A stretch of 64,000 nt of DNA from Poa pratensis (lineage: Eukaryota; Streptophyta; Magnoliopsida; Poales; Poaceae): NCBI GenBank assembly GCA_947311845.1, contig CAMZMU010000123.1, forward strand, positions 17,040,785 to 17,104,784. Direction: 5' to 3'. Shown in pieces: positions 1 to 10,469 of this stretch (positions within the stretch are counted from its first letter, which is position 1; each line of letters begins with the position of its first letter). The notes under the pieces were generated by a model. It was not told the DNA's origin. It made no database searches and saw nothing but the letters and a program-made list of their open reading frames with translations. A program made the position numbers and the translations under genes.

Positions 1-27
1 CCCCCCCCCCCCCCCCCCCCCCCCCCC
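1..27. repeat. poly-C run at window edge
   Basis: The first 27 bases are uninterrupted C. The run touches the window edge, so its true length is unknown. It could be a homopolymer or an assembly artefact. Confidence 0.7.
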
Positions 28-29
28 AA

Positions 30-690
30 ACCAACCAAACAGCAAGGAAGAGAGTAAATCATAAAGTTGGTAAGAGAAAAAACGAAGATTAACATCTTCC
101 CAACGTCAGTAACTGCATTATTGTTTTTTGTACAGTTACATCAAATGTAAGTGCAGAGTAAAGAAAAGTGTGTTGTTTGGATCTTTGCTTCCCATGTGTA
201 GGTGTAAGTTCTAAGAATGCATGAGCCATATTCCCCCTATCAACTACCCATTTGTGCATACAGTTGCAGTGAGATCATGAAACAATTGAACAAGGAACCT
301 TCATGGCAGGCGGAACCTGGGGCTTCTCTCATACCATCTCTCCTCCATTTTCTTATGTGTTCTCCATCAAACCGTGGGTATTTATGTGCCACATGTCAAC
401 AAATGCAATGTAATGCTTTCAATCACAGGGACCTTCATCACATCACGCAACGACGACTGTAACGAGAAAAACCGATGATATTTCCTCGCTATTCGCCAAT
501 GCCCTAAGACATGAATAGGTGTGTTGCTTCTCCACTTATCTTTGCTTGAACCATTCCCATCCATGCAAACTTACCGAGACACACGAAAGAGTCTAATAGA
601 ACGAATCAGACAAAATTGACTCATTGAATCCTAATTGGTGAATCGGTTGAACTTATAGTTTGTTTCTTTTCCTGCATTTTTTCTAGAATA
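30..690 (+). repeat. Upstream block, copy 1 of 3 (tandem cluster)
   Basis: This block aligns by eye, with many gaps, to 1950-2680 and to the interrupted block at 2935-5440. Shared landmarks are the stretch around ACCCATTTGTG, the text GAACAAGGAA followed by TCATGG, and CATGTCAACAAATG. The third copy lies immediately upstream of the PLDRP1-like gene, so these blocks are probably duplicated promoter or 5' flanking sequence. No convincing coding sequence is visible; short open frames here are not conserved between copies. Confidence 0.55.
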
Positions 691-927
691 GCAGTGTAGA
701 AATGATTTAAATGGTCTTATAAAGATACATTAAACTGCATGAGACATATTTTTCATGTTAACTTACAGATAAATACATGGAATAAATCAAATCCAGTATA
801 CCTGGAAGTAAAATCATATAACTACATAGCATGGTTTGTAAGTGAGACATCACTACCGTATTAGATTTACACATCAAATTAAATCTCAAATAACAGTCGA
901 CTTACTCAATGTGTACACTAATTAGTT
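691..927. other. AT-rich spacer, nothing recognised
   Basis: AT-rich sequence between the first upstream block and the Stowaway element. No gene or repeat family was recognised. Confidence 0.5.
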
Positions 928-1084
928 CTCCCTCCGTTCCACAATAAAGAGTTTTAGATATTCAACATATTGTCTAGATTCACACCAAAATAAGTGTACA
1001 TATAAACTAAAACATGTCTAGATACATGTGTGCACATGTGAATGTGGAAAATGTCTAAAACATCTTTTATTGTGGAACGGAGGG
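928..1084. mobile_element. Stowaway-like MITE 1
   Basis: The terminal inverted repeats start CTCCCTCCGTTCCACAATAA at the left, mirrored by TTATTGTGGAACGGAGGG at the right. The interior is short and AT-rich, and the size is about 157 bp. These termini are characteristic of Triticeae Stowaway (Tc1/Mariner-type) MITEs. The TA target duplication is poorly preserved at the left edge. Confidence 0.85.
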
Positions 1085-1479
1085 TGTACTAGTTTGAACG
1101 TATAGAAAGACAAGGACAAATCATTAGGCTCTTATTGTGGCCTAGAGATGCGGAAGTATATTCTAAATGGTTGAGTCAGTCGTTTGTTTCTAAGCAAACC
1201 AACTTGTCATTCTACAATATGTTACGTTACTATGGAGACTGAAAGTATAAATGACAACATTCAGTTAGACACCGTTTCTACCAAGCCATAGTTTGTTTGC
1301 AAGGAAAATTAAGGTTCAAACCACGAGTTGGCTAGTTCTTTGTACATGATTTAGATATATACACACAATTATTCATGATATTATATATACACACATTATT
1401 AAATCTAGACAGAGAACCATAATTAAGTTTAGATCTTCAGAGACTTTGTTACTCTAGGCCTCTAGGACCTCAAAACTCC
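1085..1479. other. Intergenic spacer
   Basis: Low-complexity AT-rich sequence, including a TATATACACACA stretch near 1356-1400. No gene is seen. Confidence 0.5.
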
Positions 1480-1840
1480 GCACAATTGCACCTTTATACA
1501 AAAGTACTAGTGAGCCATTCTAGCCTACAAATACATCAATACCATTGGTTACTATAGTACGAAACACATTGTAGTACCTACTAACATTAGTAGCGAGCCC
1601 AAGAACAAGCATATTGCTCAGTTTTTCTTCATAAAGCCCTGGGGATGAGAGACGTCAGGAAATGATTCGAAGTTGTATCATCTCATAACCCCGGTGACTA
1701 CACACTGTCTCTTCCCAGATGTTGACTTGATTCGTAGGGTGATACAAGGTTATATATCTACTAGATAGAAATGGTAAAAAGCCACCTGAAGGTAGCGTTG
1801 TTGTGGTCTGATTGGATATCTACGAGAGGTTCCACTGGTA
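1480..1840 (+). pseudogene. Degenerate copy 0 of small secreted-peptide locus
   Basis: The text around 1640-1740 (GAGAGACGTCAGGAAA, then GTTGTATCATCTCATA and GACTACACAC) matches the open copy at 11122-11424 and the broken copy at 7400-7940. Upstream, a CTACAAATACATCA stretch replaces the TATA box region of the other copies. The position of the start codon is mutated and the frame is not open, so this is a decayed paralogue. It shows that the duplicated unit once had at least three members. Confidence 0.5.
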
Positions 1841-1949
1841 CTTATCTTAGAAAGACTTCATGGTGCGAAGACCTTCAGTTGCAGAGATCATGACCGCATT
1901 AATACCATTACTAAAGACCATGCCCGCCAACAAAGCAACACGGCAGAGA

Positions 1950-2680
1950 GCACAAAAAACAGTTGGTTAAGAGAAAACAATGAAGATTAGCAGTTGCGCA
2001 ATATGTGTAACTACAAAATTTATGTTAACGGTTACACCAAATGTGTGTGCAGAGGAAAGAAAGAGCATGATGTTATTGTTTTTCCCCCTGTATTGATGCA
2101 AGATCCAACAGTTGCACGGGCAATATTAAGCCATATGTCATTAACCCATTTGTGACACGGGTTATGTGAGACCATTCAACAGTTGAACAAGGAATTGTCA
2201 TGGAGGGCGGAATAGGAGGGCTTTGATCATATCGTCTTTCCTCATTTTCTTGCCGTGTTCTCCACCAAATGTTTGGTATATATGGTGTCATGTGTCAACA
2301 AATGTAATGTGCTACTGACAATCTGGACGAAAATGGAAAGAATGAAAAGCTTGTTCAGCTTCTATACCGATCCTCAAGTTTTGGTGTTTCACTGAAAATT
2401 CTTACCTGCTGCAACAAGCAACAAGTGCATTTTGTTTGCTATCATCACATCACGCAACGAAACATGTAACAATAAATGTATCCTTACCATTCATCAAGGT
2501 CCCGGACAGGGTTAAGAAGATGCGTGTATTTCGTGCTCGTCTCCGATTGACACATTCCCTTCGATGGAAACTCCCCGTGCCACAGGGAAGAGGGTCGAAA
2601 AATAAATTAGAGGAAGACGCCCCTTTAAGGACGAAAAAGAGGAATAAGCATGATTAAAAAAATCATGCGTGAGGTTTGAC
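1950..2680 (+). repeat. Upstream block, copy 2 of 3
   Basis: Second copy of the block at 30-690. It carries TTTTTCCCCCTGTAT (also found at 3019), ACCCATTTGTG, GTTGAACAAGGAA, GTGTCATGTGTCAACAAATG and the CTTGTTCAGCTT text that recurs at 5275. Near 2570 it has GGAAACTCCCCG, which also occurs at 5432 just before the PLDRP1-like gene. No gene follows this copy, which suggests the gene was lost or never included. Confidence 0.5.
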
Positions 2681-2689
2681 ACATACGTG

Positions 2690-2901
2690 TCTCGTAAAGG
2701 CAGAATATTGTTTCAGTGGGAGGCGATATTCCCGTCAATAACAAGGCATATGTAGTGATTTTATCAATCCTAAGATGCGACCCACCGATTAAGTCTTTTG
2801 AAGATGCTCATAGGGGTAGGCTGTATGTGTGTGCTTTCATGGGGGTGAGTGTATGTGCGTGCTTACGAGCGTCTGGATTTGTATTGTGTTTCTGAAAAAA
2901 A
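2690..2901 (+). mobile_element. SINE-like repeat, plus strand
   Basis: A roughly 210-bp unit contains TTTCAGTGGGAGGCGA, then GATGCTCATAGGGGTAGG, GGGGGTGAGTGTATGTGCG and TTGTGTTTCTGAAAAAA at its end. The reverse complement of the same unit is at 4797-5045. From memory this is a very common Triticeae SINE-type sequence (Au-SINE-like) ending in a short A tract. The family name is tentative, and the 5' boundary is approximate. Confidence 0.6.
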
Positions 2902-3083
2902 TCACATGGGGTGACGCTATTCATGGATTCATCTGTTCCATCTGATCTCCTAGATCGGTTGAACTTCTACTTGCTCCCTTTCCCGCATTCTATCTACATT
3001 GGTGATGAAGACCGGTCTTTTTCCCCCTGTATATATGTAAGTTCGAGCAGGTGGCATGTGCCATATTAAGAGCCCTGCTTGTT

Positions 3084-4736
3084 TTTTTTTAGCATGACTA
3101 CGGCGGGCTCAAAGAGCCAGCCTGAACTTTATTACTCAAATGTTGCCTATGAAGATTTGCAGCCTCTACAAGATGGGTTCAAATGAACCAGAGATCACAA
3201 GGGGATACAAAAGAAGAGAAATAAATTAAAAGAACACACACCTTTAACACACAAAGGAATGAGGATAACGAAAAGAGAAACAAAAGGGAGCTACAGCAAG
3301 CAGTCAACGCCAAGAACTTAGCATCCATCACGAGCAGGAAGACCGAGAAGAGCTGGCACTAGCTTTGTTGGATTAGTCGAAGGGAGATCCACCGCCAAAA
3401 GACGAAGTGAAGAACTCGCCAGCTTGCTTTGCGACCACTCAGCACGTTGAAGAGCTAGGAGAGTCGCAGCCACCGTCGAAGGGCTTCCTACTGCCGAGAC
3501 ACGTCGCAACAAAGAGAGCCGCAGACCATGTCGAAGGGCAATGATCCACCGAGACAGCCCTGCACCTCCTCTAGGCCACCCAGGGCCTCCATCCAAAATA
3601 GAGAGAACCAAAGCACTATGCAAGGCAAAGAAACCTCAAGCATCGTTGAGGAGCGCCGAACTCCGAGACATCACCGCCGCCACGAGTAACCAAGAGAGGG
3701 GTCAACCATCCGCACCAGGATGACCAAGGCAAGACCGCTGCAACGATCACCTCCACTGACACCACCAAACAAGCCAAGAACCCAAGCACACTCTAGCCGA
3801 GACACCAAGCAACCAACAGCGGAACAGTGGCTCCATGACAACGCCCCCAACGGGGAAGACGACATCAGAGAGGCCGTCGTTGTCCAATCCGGGAAGGATC
3901 TAAGGCTTTCGCCTGGAGCACACCATGGAGCGGGCTGCGCAAGCTTCACAATGATGCCTTCAGGAAGGAAAAAACGGCGCCCGAAGGCGTCGCCATCATC
4001 GAAGTAGGCTTTCGCCCAAAGCGTCTCAGCCACGACCTCCCCGCAACAAGAGCTGGCCGTCGGGTCCGGCGAGCCCAGGAGTGCGGGACATCACCATCCT
4101 CCAGCCCAACCACGGCAAGCGTCCATGCCAGGGCAGAGACCCCCCACAGACGCAGCCGCTCACCTCGAGCGTCGGCGTCGTCGAAGGCGGATCAATCCTG
4201 GCTCCCCGCGCCTGCACACAGCCGGCTGGAACCACCGCTACCAAACCACCCAGCCGCATCCTCGCCGAGCTCCACGGGAAGCACGCAGTGCCACAGGTGA
4301 CGACGCGCCGGCTGTGGCCCGCACGGCCCGCTCCAGGCCCAGATCGGGCCGGGAAAACCCCCGCCGCTGCACGACTCCACGGCGAGGCTCGCCACCACGC
4401 CCTCCACCACAACTGCACTGTGGCCGGACCTCCGCGCCGCTGCACCAACCCGCCGCTCCGCCACCGCCGCCCACGAGCCGCCAGCACCGCACACACGCCA
4501 ACCACCGGGAGCCCGCGCTGCGCGAGAGAAATCGCCCCGCCGCCACCTTCCCCGGGGCGCGCACGGCTTTGCCGGCGCCCCGGCGGCGGCGATGCGGGAG
4601 AGGGGCGGGGGGAGGCCCTAGTGGCGGCGGCGGCTAGGGTTCCCCCGAGTCGCCAGAGCTAGGCGACGCGGGGGGGGGGGGGGGGGGGGGGGCTGTTAGA
4701 ACTCAAGAGTACCAGATCTCTGAATCAACCACGCCC
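3084..4736 (-). mobile_element. Non-LTR retroelement, minus strand, 16-bp TSD
   Basis: The insert is flanked by the identical 16-mer AAGAGCCCTGCTTGTT at 3068-3083 and 4737-4752. On the minus strand it ends in a poly-A tract (the T run at 3082-3090). It begins near a 25-base homopolymer followed by a GC-rich leader containing AACCCTAGCCGCCGCC. No reverse transcriptase is encoded. The minus frame at 3671-4033 gives an unrecognised 120-residue peptide. The long TSD with a poly-A tail points to LINE-type target-primed integration, so this is probably a non-autonomous or internally deleted LINE derivative. Confidence 0.8.
4668..4692. repeat. 25-base poly-G run
   Basis: An uninterrupted G run lies near the 5' end (minus sense) of the non-LTR insert, next to a GC-rich stretch. 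The exact length is prone to sequencing error. Confidence 0.7.
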
Positions 4737-4796
4737 AAGAGCCCTGCTTGTTGTGGACCCATTTGTGAAAAAGGGCGATCTGAGACCGTATGACAA

Positions 4797-5045
4797 TTTT
4801 TTTTAAACATAGCACAACGCAGATTCACACATACATGCACGCGCATACACTCACCCATATGAACGCAAACACGCACATCATAGCTCTATGAGCATCTCTG
4901 AAAGAATGAGACAGCGGATCATGTCTTGAAATTGACGAAGTCACCGCAACCATCTCGTTGTCGACAGGAACATCGTCTCACACTAAAGAATATTCCGCCT
5001 AAATGAGAAACACCACGTCAATCTGAGGTTTAAATTCTGTTGGAC
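4797..5045 (-). mobile_element. SINE-like repeat, minus strand
   Basis: Reverse-complement relative of the repeat at 2690-2901. It starts with a T run (4797-4804) and contains CATACACTCACCCATATGAA and TATGAGCATCTCTGAAAG. The far edge has GGTTTAAATTCT, which resembles a decayed B box of a tRNA-derived SINE head. Imperfect flanks GTATGACAA and GTATGAAAG may be its target duplication. It interrupts upstream block copy 3. Confidence 0.65.
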
Positions 5046-5579
5046 GGTGGTATAACCACCCTGCTAATCATTTTATCACAGGCAGGTTCTCAAAACTGTA
5101 TGAAAGTTGAACTAGGAACTGACGTGGCGGGCGGAACATGGGTTTTGTTCATCTCGATCGTCTCTCCGTTCCATTCTCATGTTCTCCACCAAAGAATGGG
5201 TGTTTATTACTGTTTAAGTGTCATGTGTCAACAAATGCAACGTAGTGCTCTGATCAATAGAAGAAAACGAAAAGCTTGTTCAGCTTGTGATCCGTTCCGA
5301 CTCCCAGGTAATGCGGCAGATGGAACGAGAGAAAAACCATTGATCCTTGCGAGCTGCCACGATCCTCGGTCGGGGCACAAGAGGACGCGCGCTGCTTCCG
5401 CGCCATGCCCACTTGACCGATTCCTAGCCGTGGAAACTCCCCGGGCCGCCCGCGCGATCTTCTTTCTTCTTCCCGTCTCTGCCTTTCCCGCGCAGTTACA
5501 TTAATATTTCCATCTCGCTCTGTCCAGAACACCGTTGAGGTCGATCACCAGACGCCAACGAACGTAAGAGCGCGCAGGG

Positions 5580-6503
5580 ATGGCGAGCGTCTTCTGGGGT
5601 GGCGCCAAGGCCGACGAGGTCGCCGACTTCGACGAGCACGACCCGACCCCTACGGCGGCGGCTACGACATCGCGCTCACTTTCGGCCGCTCCCTCCCGCC
5701 CTCCGACGAGACCTGCTACCCGATCTCCACCGCCACCTCCTCGTCATCCTCGTACGAGAGCCACGGCGCGGCTGAGCAGCACCGCAGGAGGCCGCAGGAG
5801 CAGATGAGCCATGTGTCCGCAGGATACGGCAGGATGCCTCATGCTCAGGAGGAGGAGGCACATGGCTCTGCTGCTGTGTACGGTCACGGGAGGAAAGCGC
5901 ACGACGACGATGACGAGGGTGGGTACCGGAAGCCAAAGCCAGCGTATGGCGACGATGAGGGCGGGTACCGGAAGCCGAAGCCGGTGTATGACGACGACGA
6001 CGAGGGTGGATACCGGAAGCCGAAGCCGGCGTCCGAGCTACGGCCGCAAGAAGAATGTGAGTTCTTGTCCGTTGTCACCTGAGGGATGGATGGCCCGGCC
6101 CAGACCATCCCAGCCCCGCGCAGCCTTACTCATTGGACCCGAAACCCCATTAGCTTTGTTGTTCCTTTGAAAATTGTCTCTTTGATATTTGCCTCGTTTC
6201 AAAAAAAAAAAGTCTCTTCGCTGTATTATTCTGCAGGATGACGAGGACGATGAGGATGAAAGGAAGCCACGGTACAAGAAGCGTGACGATGACGACGATG
6301 ATGAGAGGAAGCCACGCTACAAGAAGCGTGATGACGATGATGATGACGACAAGAGGAAGCCGCGTTACAAGAAGCACAACGACGATGATGATGACGATGA
6401 CAGGAAGCCGCGCTACAAGAAACACGATGATGATGACGACGATGACGAAAAGAAGCAGCGCTACGGGAAGAACAACCGCCGCCACAGCGAGTACGATGAT
6501 TGA
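5580..6503 (+). pseudogene. PLDRP1-like (At5g39570-type) gene with two compensating frameshifts
   Basis: The product resembles plant proteins of the At5g39570 / PLDRP1 type, acidic and disordered with repeated YRKP/YGR-type motifs. The biochemical role is not established here. Exon 1 is 5580-6056 and exon 2 is 6237-6503, with a GT-AG intron (donor GTGAGT at 6057, acceptor TGCAG ending at 6236). From ATG 5580 the frame encodes ADEVADFDEHDPTP, then one base is missing in the C run at 5647-5650. The conserved GGGYDIALTF text continues in the next frame. That frame holds the GGYRKPKP repeats until about 6035, where one extra base restores the original frame just before SYGRKKN. Read straight through, translation stops at 5805-5807. 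Exon 2 encodes four RKPRYKK repeats spaced by 6-7 aspartates, ending EYDD. It is either a young pseudogene or two sequence errors. Confidence 0.75.
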
Positions 6504-6720
6504 TCAATCCATACGTCCTCTATCGAAGGGCGCCATGTCCCCGGAGTAAGCAAGGTTGTCGTGGCTTGTTTTTTGATGAATTACCATTGCATCTTTCTTT
6601 TTAAATTTCAGGTTTTTATTTTATGTTCTCTGGTAACTGTGTACATGTCCAATTGTATGGATGAGAGACTCTTGGAATAAAATGTGTTTCTATTATTTGT
6701 GTTTGCCATAAGTGAGAGCT
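6504..6720 (+). other. 3' UTR of PLDRP1-like gene
   Basis: Follows the stop codon and contains AATAAA at about 6677 in GGAATAAAATGTG, a plausible polyadenylation signal. The same 3' UTR sequence recurs at 10470-10660 after the truncated second gene copy, which defines the tandem duplication. Confidence 0.6.
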
Positions 6721-7400
6721 GCGCAGCCAGCAAAGAAACTCGTCGAATGCTAATAAACAATAATTAATCAAAGTCCCGAAAAATTCGAAAGAGGAGTCAA
6801 TACATTTTTCTAAATGAAGGTCTCTCGAAACACGAATCTAAGCTAATAAAAGAGTAGAAGGCACAAGCAGTCTATTAGGTTGCCACGCACGAGCAAATTG
6901 GTCACCAACTAAAAAAATGCCAATTATTAGTCAGCAAGTTGTGACAATGTTACATATTAATCATTCCGTCACGGCGATATTTCATTTTTCTAAAATAGCC
7001 CCTCAAACTTTTATTTCTTCTAACTCGAACCTCCTCAGTTTTAGATATTTTTCTTGCCAGTTTAAGATTGTACCCGTACTGAATAATTGTTTGCTTTCTT
7101 GAGTCGCTATGCGGGGAAGCGAGGGCCCACGTGACGTCATACGTCCCTACCAATCCAGCCCGTCGTCATGCTAACTCGATCCCATCCCCTCAGTTTCATG
7201 AAGGGTGTATTTAAAAAAAATGTCATACCAGCGACATAACGGAACTGATAAACCACGCGAGCGTTTTACTTTTAATAAAATCACAAAGGCTAGATAGACG
7301 CAAACAAATCTTAAGTTACAACAAACATAGGCAAACAAAAGACAAGAAAAGGCGCTTGGAAATAAAATTTGAAGAATGGGTTTATATATAGACTGTACTG
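6721..7400. other. Intergenic spacer within the duplication unit
   Basis: AT-rich with no coding sequence recognised. The CACGTGACGTCA motif near 7130 contains a G-box core (CACGTG) overlapping an ACGT element, but no gene start lies close by. Confidence 0.4.
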
Positions 7401-7945
7401 GGTATTGAGTGTTTTTAACGACCCTGGAACCACGCCAATAAAGTTCATCTACAGTTCCATCGTTTAATGAAAAATAATGACAACAACACACAATGGCCTA
7501 TAAATACACCAGCACCTTGCTTCCATCTATTCCCTCTGTTCCACAATATAAGATGTTTTAGATGGTACACATGTTGTCTAGATTCGGACTAAAAGGAGCG
7601 CATGTATACACTAAAATGTGTCTAGATACATGTGTATGCATGTGCATGTGACAAATGACTAAAACATCTTATATTGTGGAACGGGGGGGAGTACCACGGT
7701 AAGCAAACATGTTTGCAATTTTTGGTTATTATCTTTCCATGAAGTTGTGATGAGGACGAGAGACATCAGGAAAGGATTTAGAGCCGTATCATCAGATATT
7801 TGCCACGAGTACACATAACGTGTTGCCGGCTGCCTACTTGAGCTGACAATACTGGAAACCGTCAGGTTTGTCGAGTGCGATGGTGTTTGCCGAGTGCCCA
7901 AAGGGAGGGAATGTACGCTCAGAAAACGAGGCACTTGACCAAACA
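7401..7945 (+). pseudogene. Broken copy 1 of small secreted-peptide locus, split by a MITE
   Basis: Collinear with 10950-11330. The CTATAAATACACCAGCACC promoter text is at 7499-7517, and CATCAGGAAAGGATT and GTCGAGTGCGATGGTGTTTG follow downstream. A Stowaway MITE (7530-7691) sits between the leader and the position of the start codon. The ATGGTAGCAAAC of the open copy has become ACGGTAAGCAAAC, so the start is lost. Small indels also break the frame. Probably non-functional. Confidence 0.65.
7530..7691. mobile_element. Stowaway-like MITE 2
   Basis: 162 bp with terminal inverted repeats TTCCCTCTGTTCCACAATAT and its mirror ATATTGTGGAACGGGGGG. It is flanked by TA at 7528-7529 and 7692-7693. Comparison with the uninterrupted peptide copy at 11100-11125 confirms the insertion point. 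Confidence 0.9.
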
Positions 7946-7949
7946 TAGT

Positions 7950-8330
7950 CAATGACGAGTGCTTGTACTGTGACGGGCGCGACCTCTTACAAAGCCCTCT
8001 GCCACTGCAGGCCAGTGGCTGTCCGGTGGCCGGAGGAGCATGGCCGGAGCAGTGGGATTCTCCGGCGGTCGGCGTGCGCCATGGCGTCAGGGTTCTGCGA
8101 CAATGTCACCGACGTAGGGGGCAAAGGCAGGGGCGCGCGGGCAGGGGATGAGTTAACGACGGGTAGCACAAGATCCGGCAGCAGCGGCTTGTCTTTCTAC
8201 ACTCGCGTTGGACACTGTTTGTTTTTTCCAAAGGCCTATGTTGTGATGGGACGGATTAAATTACATAAATCTACCACACTTGTCGTTCAAATCACATGTC
8301 ATTATCATTTTTGATGATTTTTTTTCTATA
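7950..8330 (+). repeat. Downstream block D, copy 1
   Basis: A GC-rich stretch with TGGCCGGAGGAGCATGG, TTCTCCGGCGGTCGGC, GCGCCATGGCGTC and TCTACACTCG. A second copy is at 27150-27345, on the far side of the foldback element. This places block D directly downstream of the peptide locus in both duplication units. Open frames exist but are not conserved in frame between the copies. Confidence 0.6.
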
Positions 8331-8542
8331 TTCTACCATTTTGTGGGGAGGAGCAACAAATTGCAAATTTTCATCTGATTGTATTTAAACAAAGTTCCTG
8401 ACAGGTTGACCGGTAAAAAATAGCCACATCAACATTTTTGACTTTTCCCTTCTCTCTCCTGGCAAATTCGGGGCATGGGACTGAGAGCGGACGCCGAGGT
8501 AGGCCAGGCGGTGCGTCGCCCCGAGCCCCCGAGCTAGGCCAT
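8331..8542. other. Spacer at the tandem-unit junction
   Basis: Unrecognised sequence between block D copy 1 and the truncated second PLDRP1-like copy. The duplication breakpoint should lie here. Confidence 0.4.
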
Positions 8543-8657
8543 GGTGCGTCTCCTTTGACGATGACGGGAAGCGCGATACAAAAAGCACCATGATGATGAT
8601 GGCGATGATGAAAAGAAGCAGCGCTATGGGAAGAACAACCGCCGCCACAACGATTAG
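8543..8657 (+). pseudogene. Truncated PLDRP1-like copy, C-terminal repeats only
   Basis: Matches the end of exon 2 of the gene at 5580-6503. One frame encodes RYKKHHDDDGDDEKKQRY followed by GKNNRRHND and a TAG at 8655-8657. Exon 1 and most of exon 2 are absent, and an indel lies just upstream of RYKK. Its 3' UTR continues at 10470 after the Harbinger-like insertion. Confidence 0.8.
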
Positions 8658-8686
8658 GACGATTGATCAACCCATGTGTCCTCTTA

Positions 8687-10446
8687 GAGCATCTCCAGCG
8701 GCACCCTCCAAATGGTTCTCCAAAGGCCCATTGGGGGTTCGGACACGAAAAATCGTCCCCAGCGGCACCCCAATGCCCAATGGCTCGACCCGAGCCAAAT
8801 CGTGTCCAGCACCCCGAGAGGGCCTCAACTGCCGGACATGGGGCAGACATGCCTCTGACAGGGGTGGGCCACCCGCCATACACACAGGCCGCCGCGCCCG
8901 TGTTAATGAGGGCGCGCAGGGAGGCCGTTCCGCCCGCGTTAATGGCGCGCAGTCACCGGGCGGTTTCCCAAACGACGCGATTGGACGGGAGGCGAGGCGA
9001 CGGGACGGTGGCACTACTGTCACCACGCGTCGCATTAACGCTGGCGACAGCGTGCACGGCAGTCCACGCACCGGCGTCGCGGCTTTCCCACGCAATGCAT
9101 TTACGCCAGCGCGGATGCTCGCGCATCGCTCACGTCCCTCTCAACGGGCATATAAACCCCTCTTGCCGCACCCCCATCGCTGCACCTACCTCGCATGCAT
9201 CCCCACATCCCCCCTCTCCCACCTCCGTTGCCGCACCCATCTCCATCGCGTAGCAATGGCGAACCACAACGAGTCGGGTAGCAGCCGCCTCGGGCGCACC
9301 ATCGGCACGGAGGAGGCGTGGGAGCTTTTTCGGTACGGGCTGCTCGTCCCGCCGGATTCCCGCCTCCCAAAAGAACTAGGCCACGTCGTACAAAGGCGGG
9401 CTCCCCATTCCTCCACTGCCGGTGACGCCGGACCAGATCGCGCGCGCCTTCGCCCGACTCCGGAGCTGGCTCACAATGGAGCAGCGCGCCGACCTAGACT
9501 ACGACGACCAAAACTGGGCAGCGTGGATGGAACGCTTCCGGCGGGAGCGCCGATAGACGGAGCAGACATACGACGCCACGGCGTCAGGCCGCTGGAATGC
9601 GGATGGGCGTGGGAGAGGACTGGCCACATGGTGGCTTCGGCCATCGAGGCCGCCCGCCAGCATGCCGCAACGGGGAACCCTACCCCGTTTTGGCTGATGC
9701 CGCTGCCACCGCGACGCCGCGTCGTCGACAACTAGCAGCGCCGCGCCCCATCCCGCTTCTCCAGGGTGAAGGAGGAGCAGCGATCGCTGCCGCGTCGTGG
9801 AGGCGGCGACATCGTCATCCGCGACCGCGACCGCGCTCGACCTCGGGCCCAACCCCACCGCGCGGCCGCCTGCACCTACACCCGCCCCAGGACGCCGCCG
9901 CCGCCGGTGGAGACGATCCCGTACGGGTACACCGTGCCGTCCCCGCTGCGGAACGAGCACGACGGCGACACGCCGGGGTTCCTGGCGGCGCTCGCAGACT
10001 TGGTGACCACCATCGAGCGCGATAGGCCCGAGTACATGGCCACCTCGGTGGCAACGGCGGCCTCGTCCTCCTCCGGCGTCGCCTCCTGCAGCCGTGTACC
10101 ATGCCGCCAAGACGGCGCGTCCACCCGCCGTGCCGGCTCCTCCTCCGCCTACGTGGTGCTCGACGACGACGACAGCGGCGACTCGTGGTTGGACCGACGA
10201 GGAGTAGACTAGGGTTAGGGTTAGGTCTATGTTTGTCAAATTTCATTCAAACTTTTTGTAACATATAATAAATATGAATGAAATTTGAAAACCGCTTGAA
10301 TTTGTTTGAATTTGCTTAAGTTTTTTTTTTGGGCACCGCTGTGGACTGCACCCCCAATTGAACGGACACATGTCTGACACCCTCCAATTTAGCCTCAATT
10401 GGGGGGTGCCGGACACGTTTTTGGAGGCCCCTGCTGGAGTACTCCT
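8687..10446 (+). mobile_element. Harbinger-like element (tentative)
   Basis: The left end is GAGCATCTCCAGCG preceded by TTA (8684-8686). The right end has CTGCTGGAGTACTCC, a degenerate mirror of the left terminus. The insertion is well supported because it splits the 3' UTR of the truncated PLDRP1-like copy, and the first copy (6504-6660) gives the uninterrupted order. The TTA duplication is not preserved on the right. Near both ends there are GGCACCCC-type inverted stretches. No DDE transposase was recognised, so it is probably non-autonomous or carries a captured gene. Confidence 0.6.
9256..9735 (+). pseudogene. Unrecognised GC-rich frame inside the Harbinger-like element
   Basis: From ATG 9256 the frame encodes SGSSRLGRTIGTEEAWELF near the N-terminus, and a TATAAA lies about 105 bp upstream (9149). 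Past about 9400 the composition turns to arginine and proline in a shifted frame. A second overlapping frame (9597-10025) carries an alternative continuation. This suggests several frameshifts in a formerly longer protein that may extend to about 10209. I do not recognise the family. The flanking GC-rich block could also be captured host sequence. Confidence 0.35.
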
Positions 10447-10469
10447 CCACTGATGGTCACCATGTCCCC

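Larger units (their letters stand above)
2935..5440 (+). repeat. Upstream block, copy 3 of 3, interrupted by insertions
   Basis: This is the copy adjacent to the PLDRP1-like gene. Its pieces are about 2935-3083, 4753-4796 and 5050-5440. They are separated by a 1.65-kb non-LTR element and a SINE-like element. Removing both insertions restores collinearity with the block at 1950-2680. Confidence 0.55.

Noticed and set aside
4081..4662. Long GC-rich open frames on both strands
   Set aside because: They lie in the GC-rich leader of a non-LTR insert. Overlapping frames in all phases are compositional.
8590..9735. 381-codon open frame
   Set aside because: It runs from the wrong frame of a PLDRP1-like tail across a transposon end and into another frame. 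Only the part after 9256 might be coding.
10209..10225. Telomere-like TTAGGG text (AGGGTTAGGGTTAGG)
   Set aside because: Only two to three units, and plant telomere repeats are TTTAGGG. Chance or a tiny interstitial relic.
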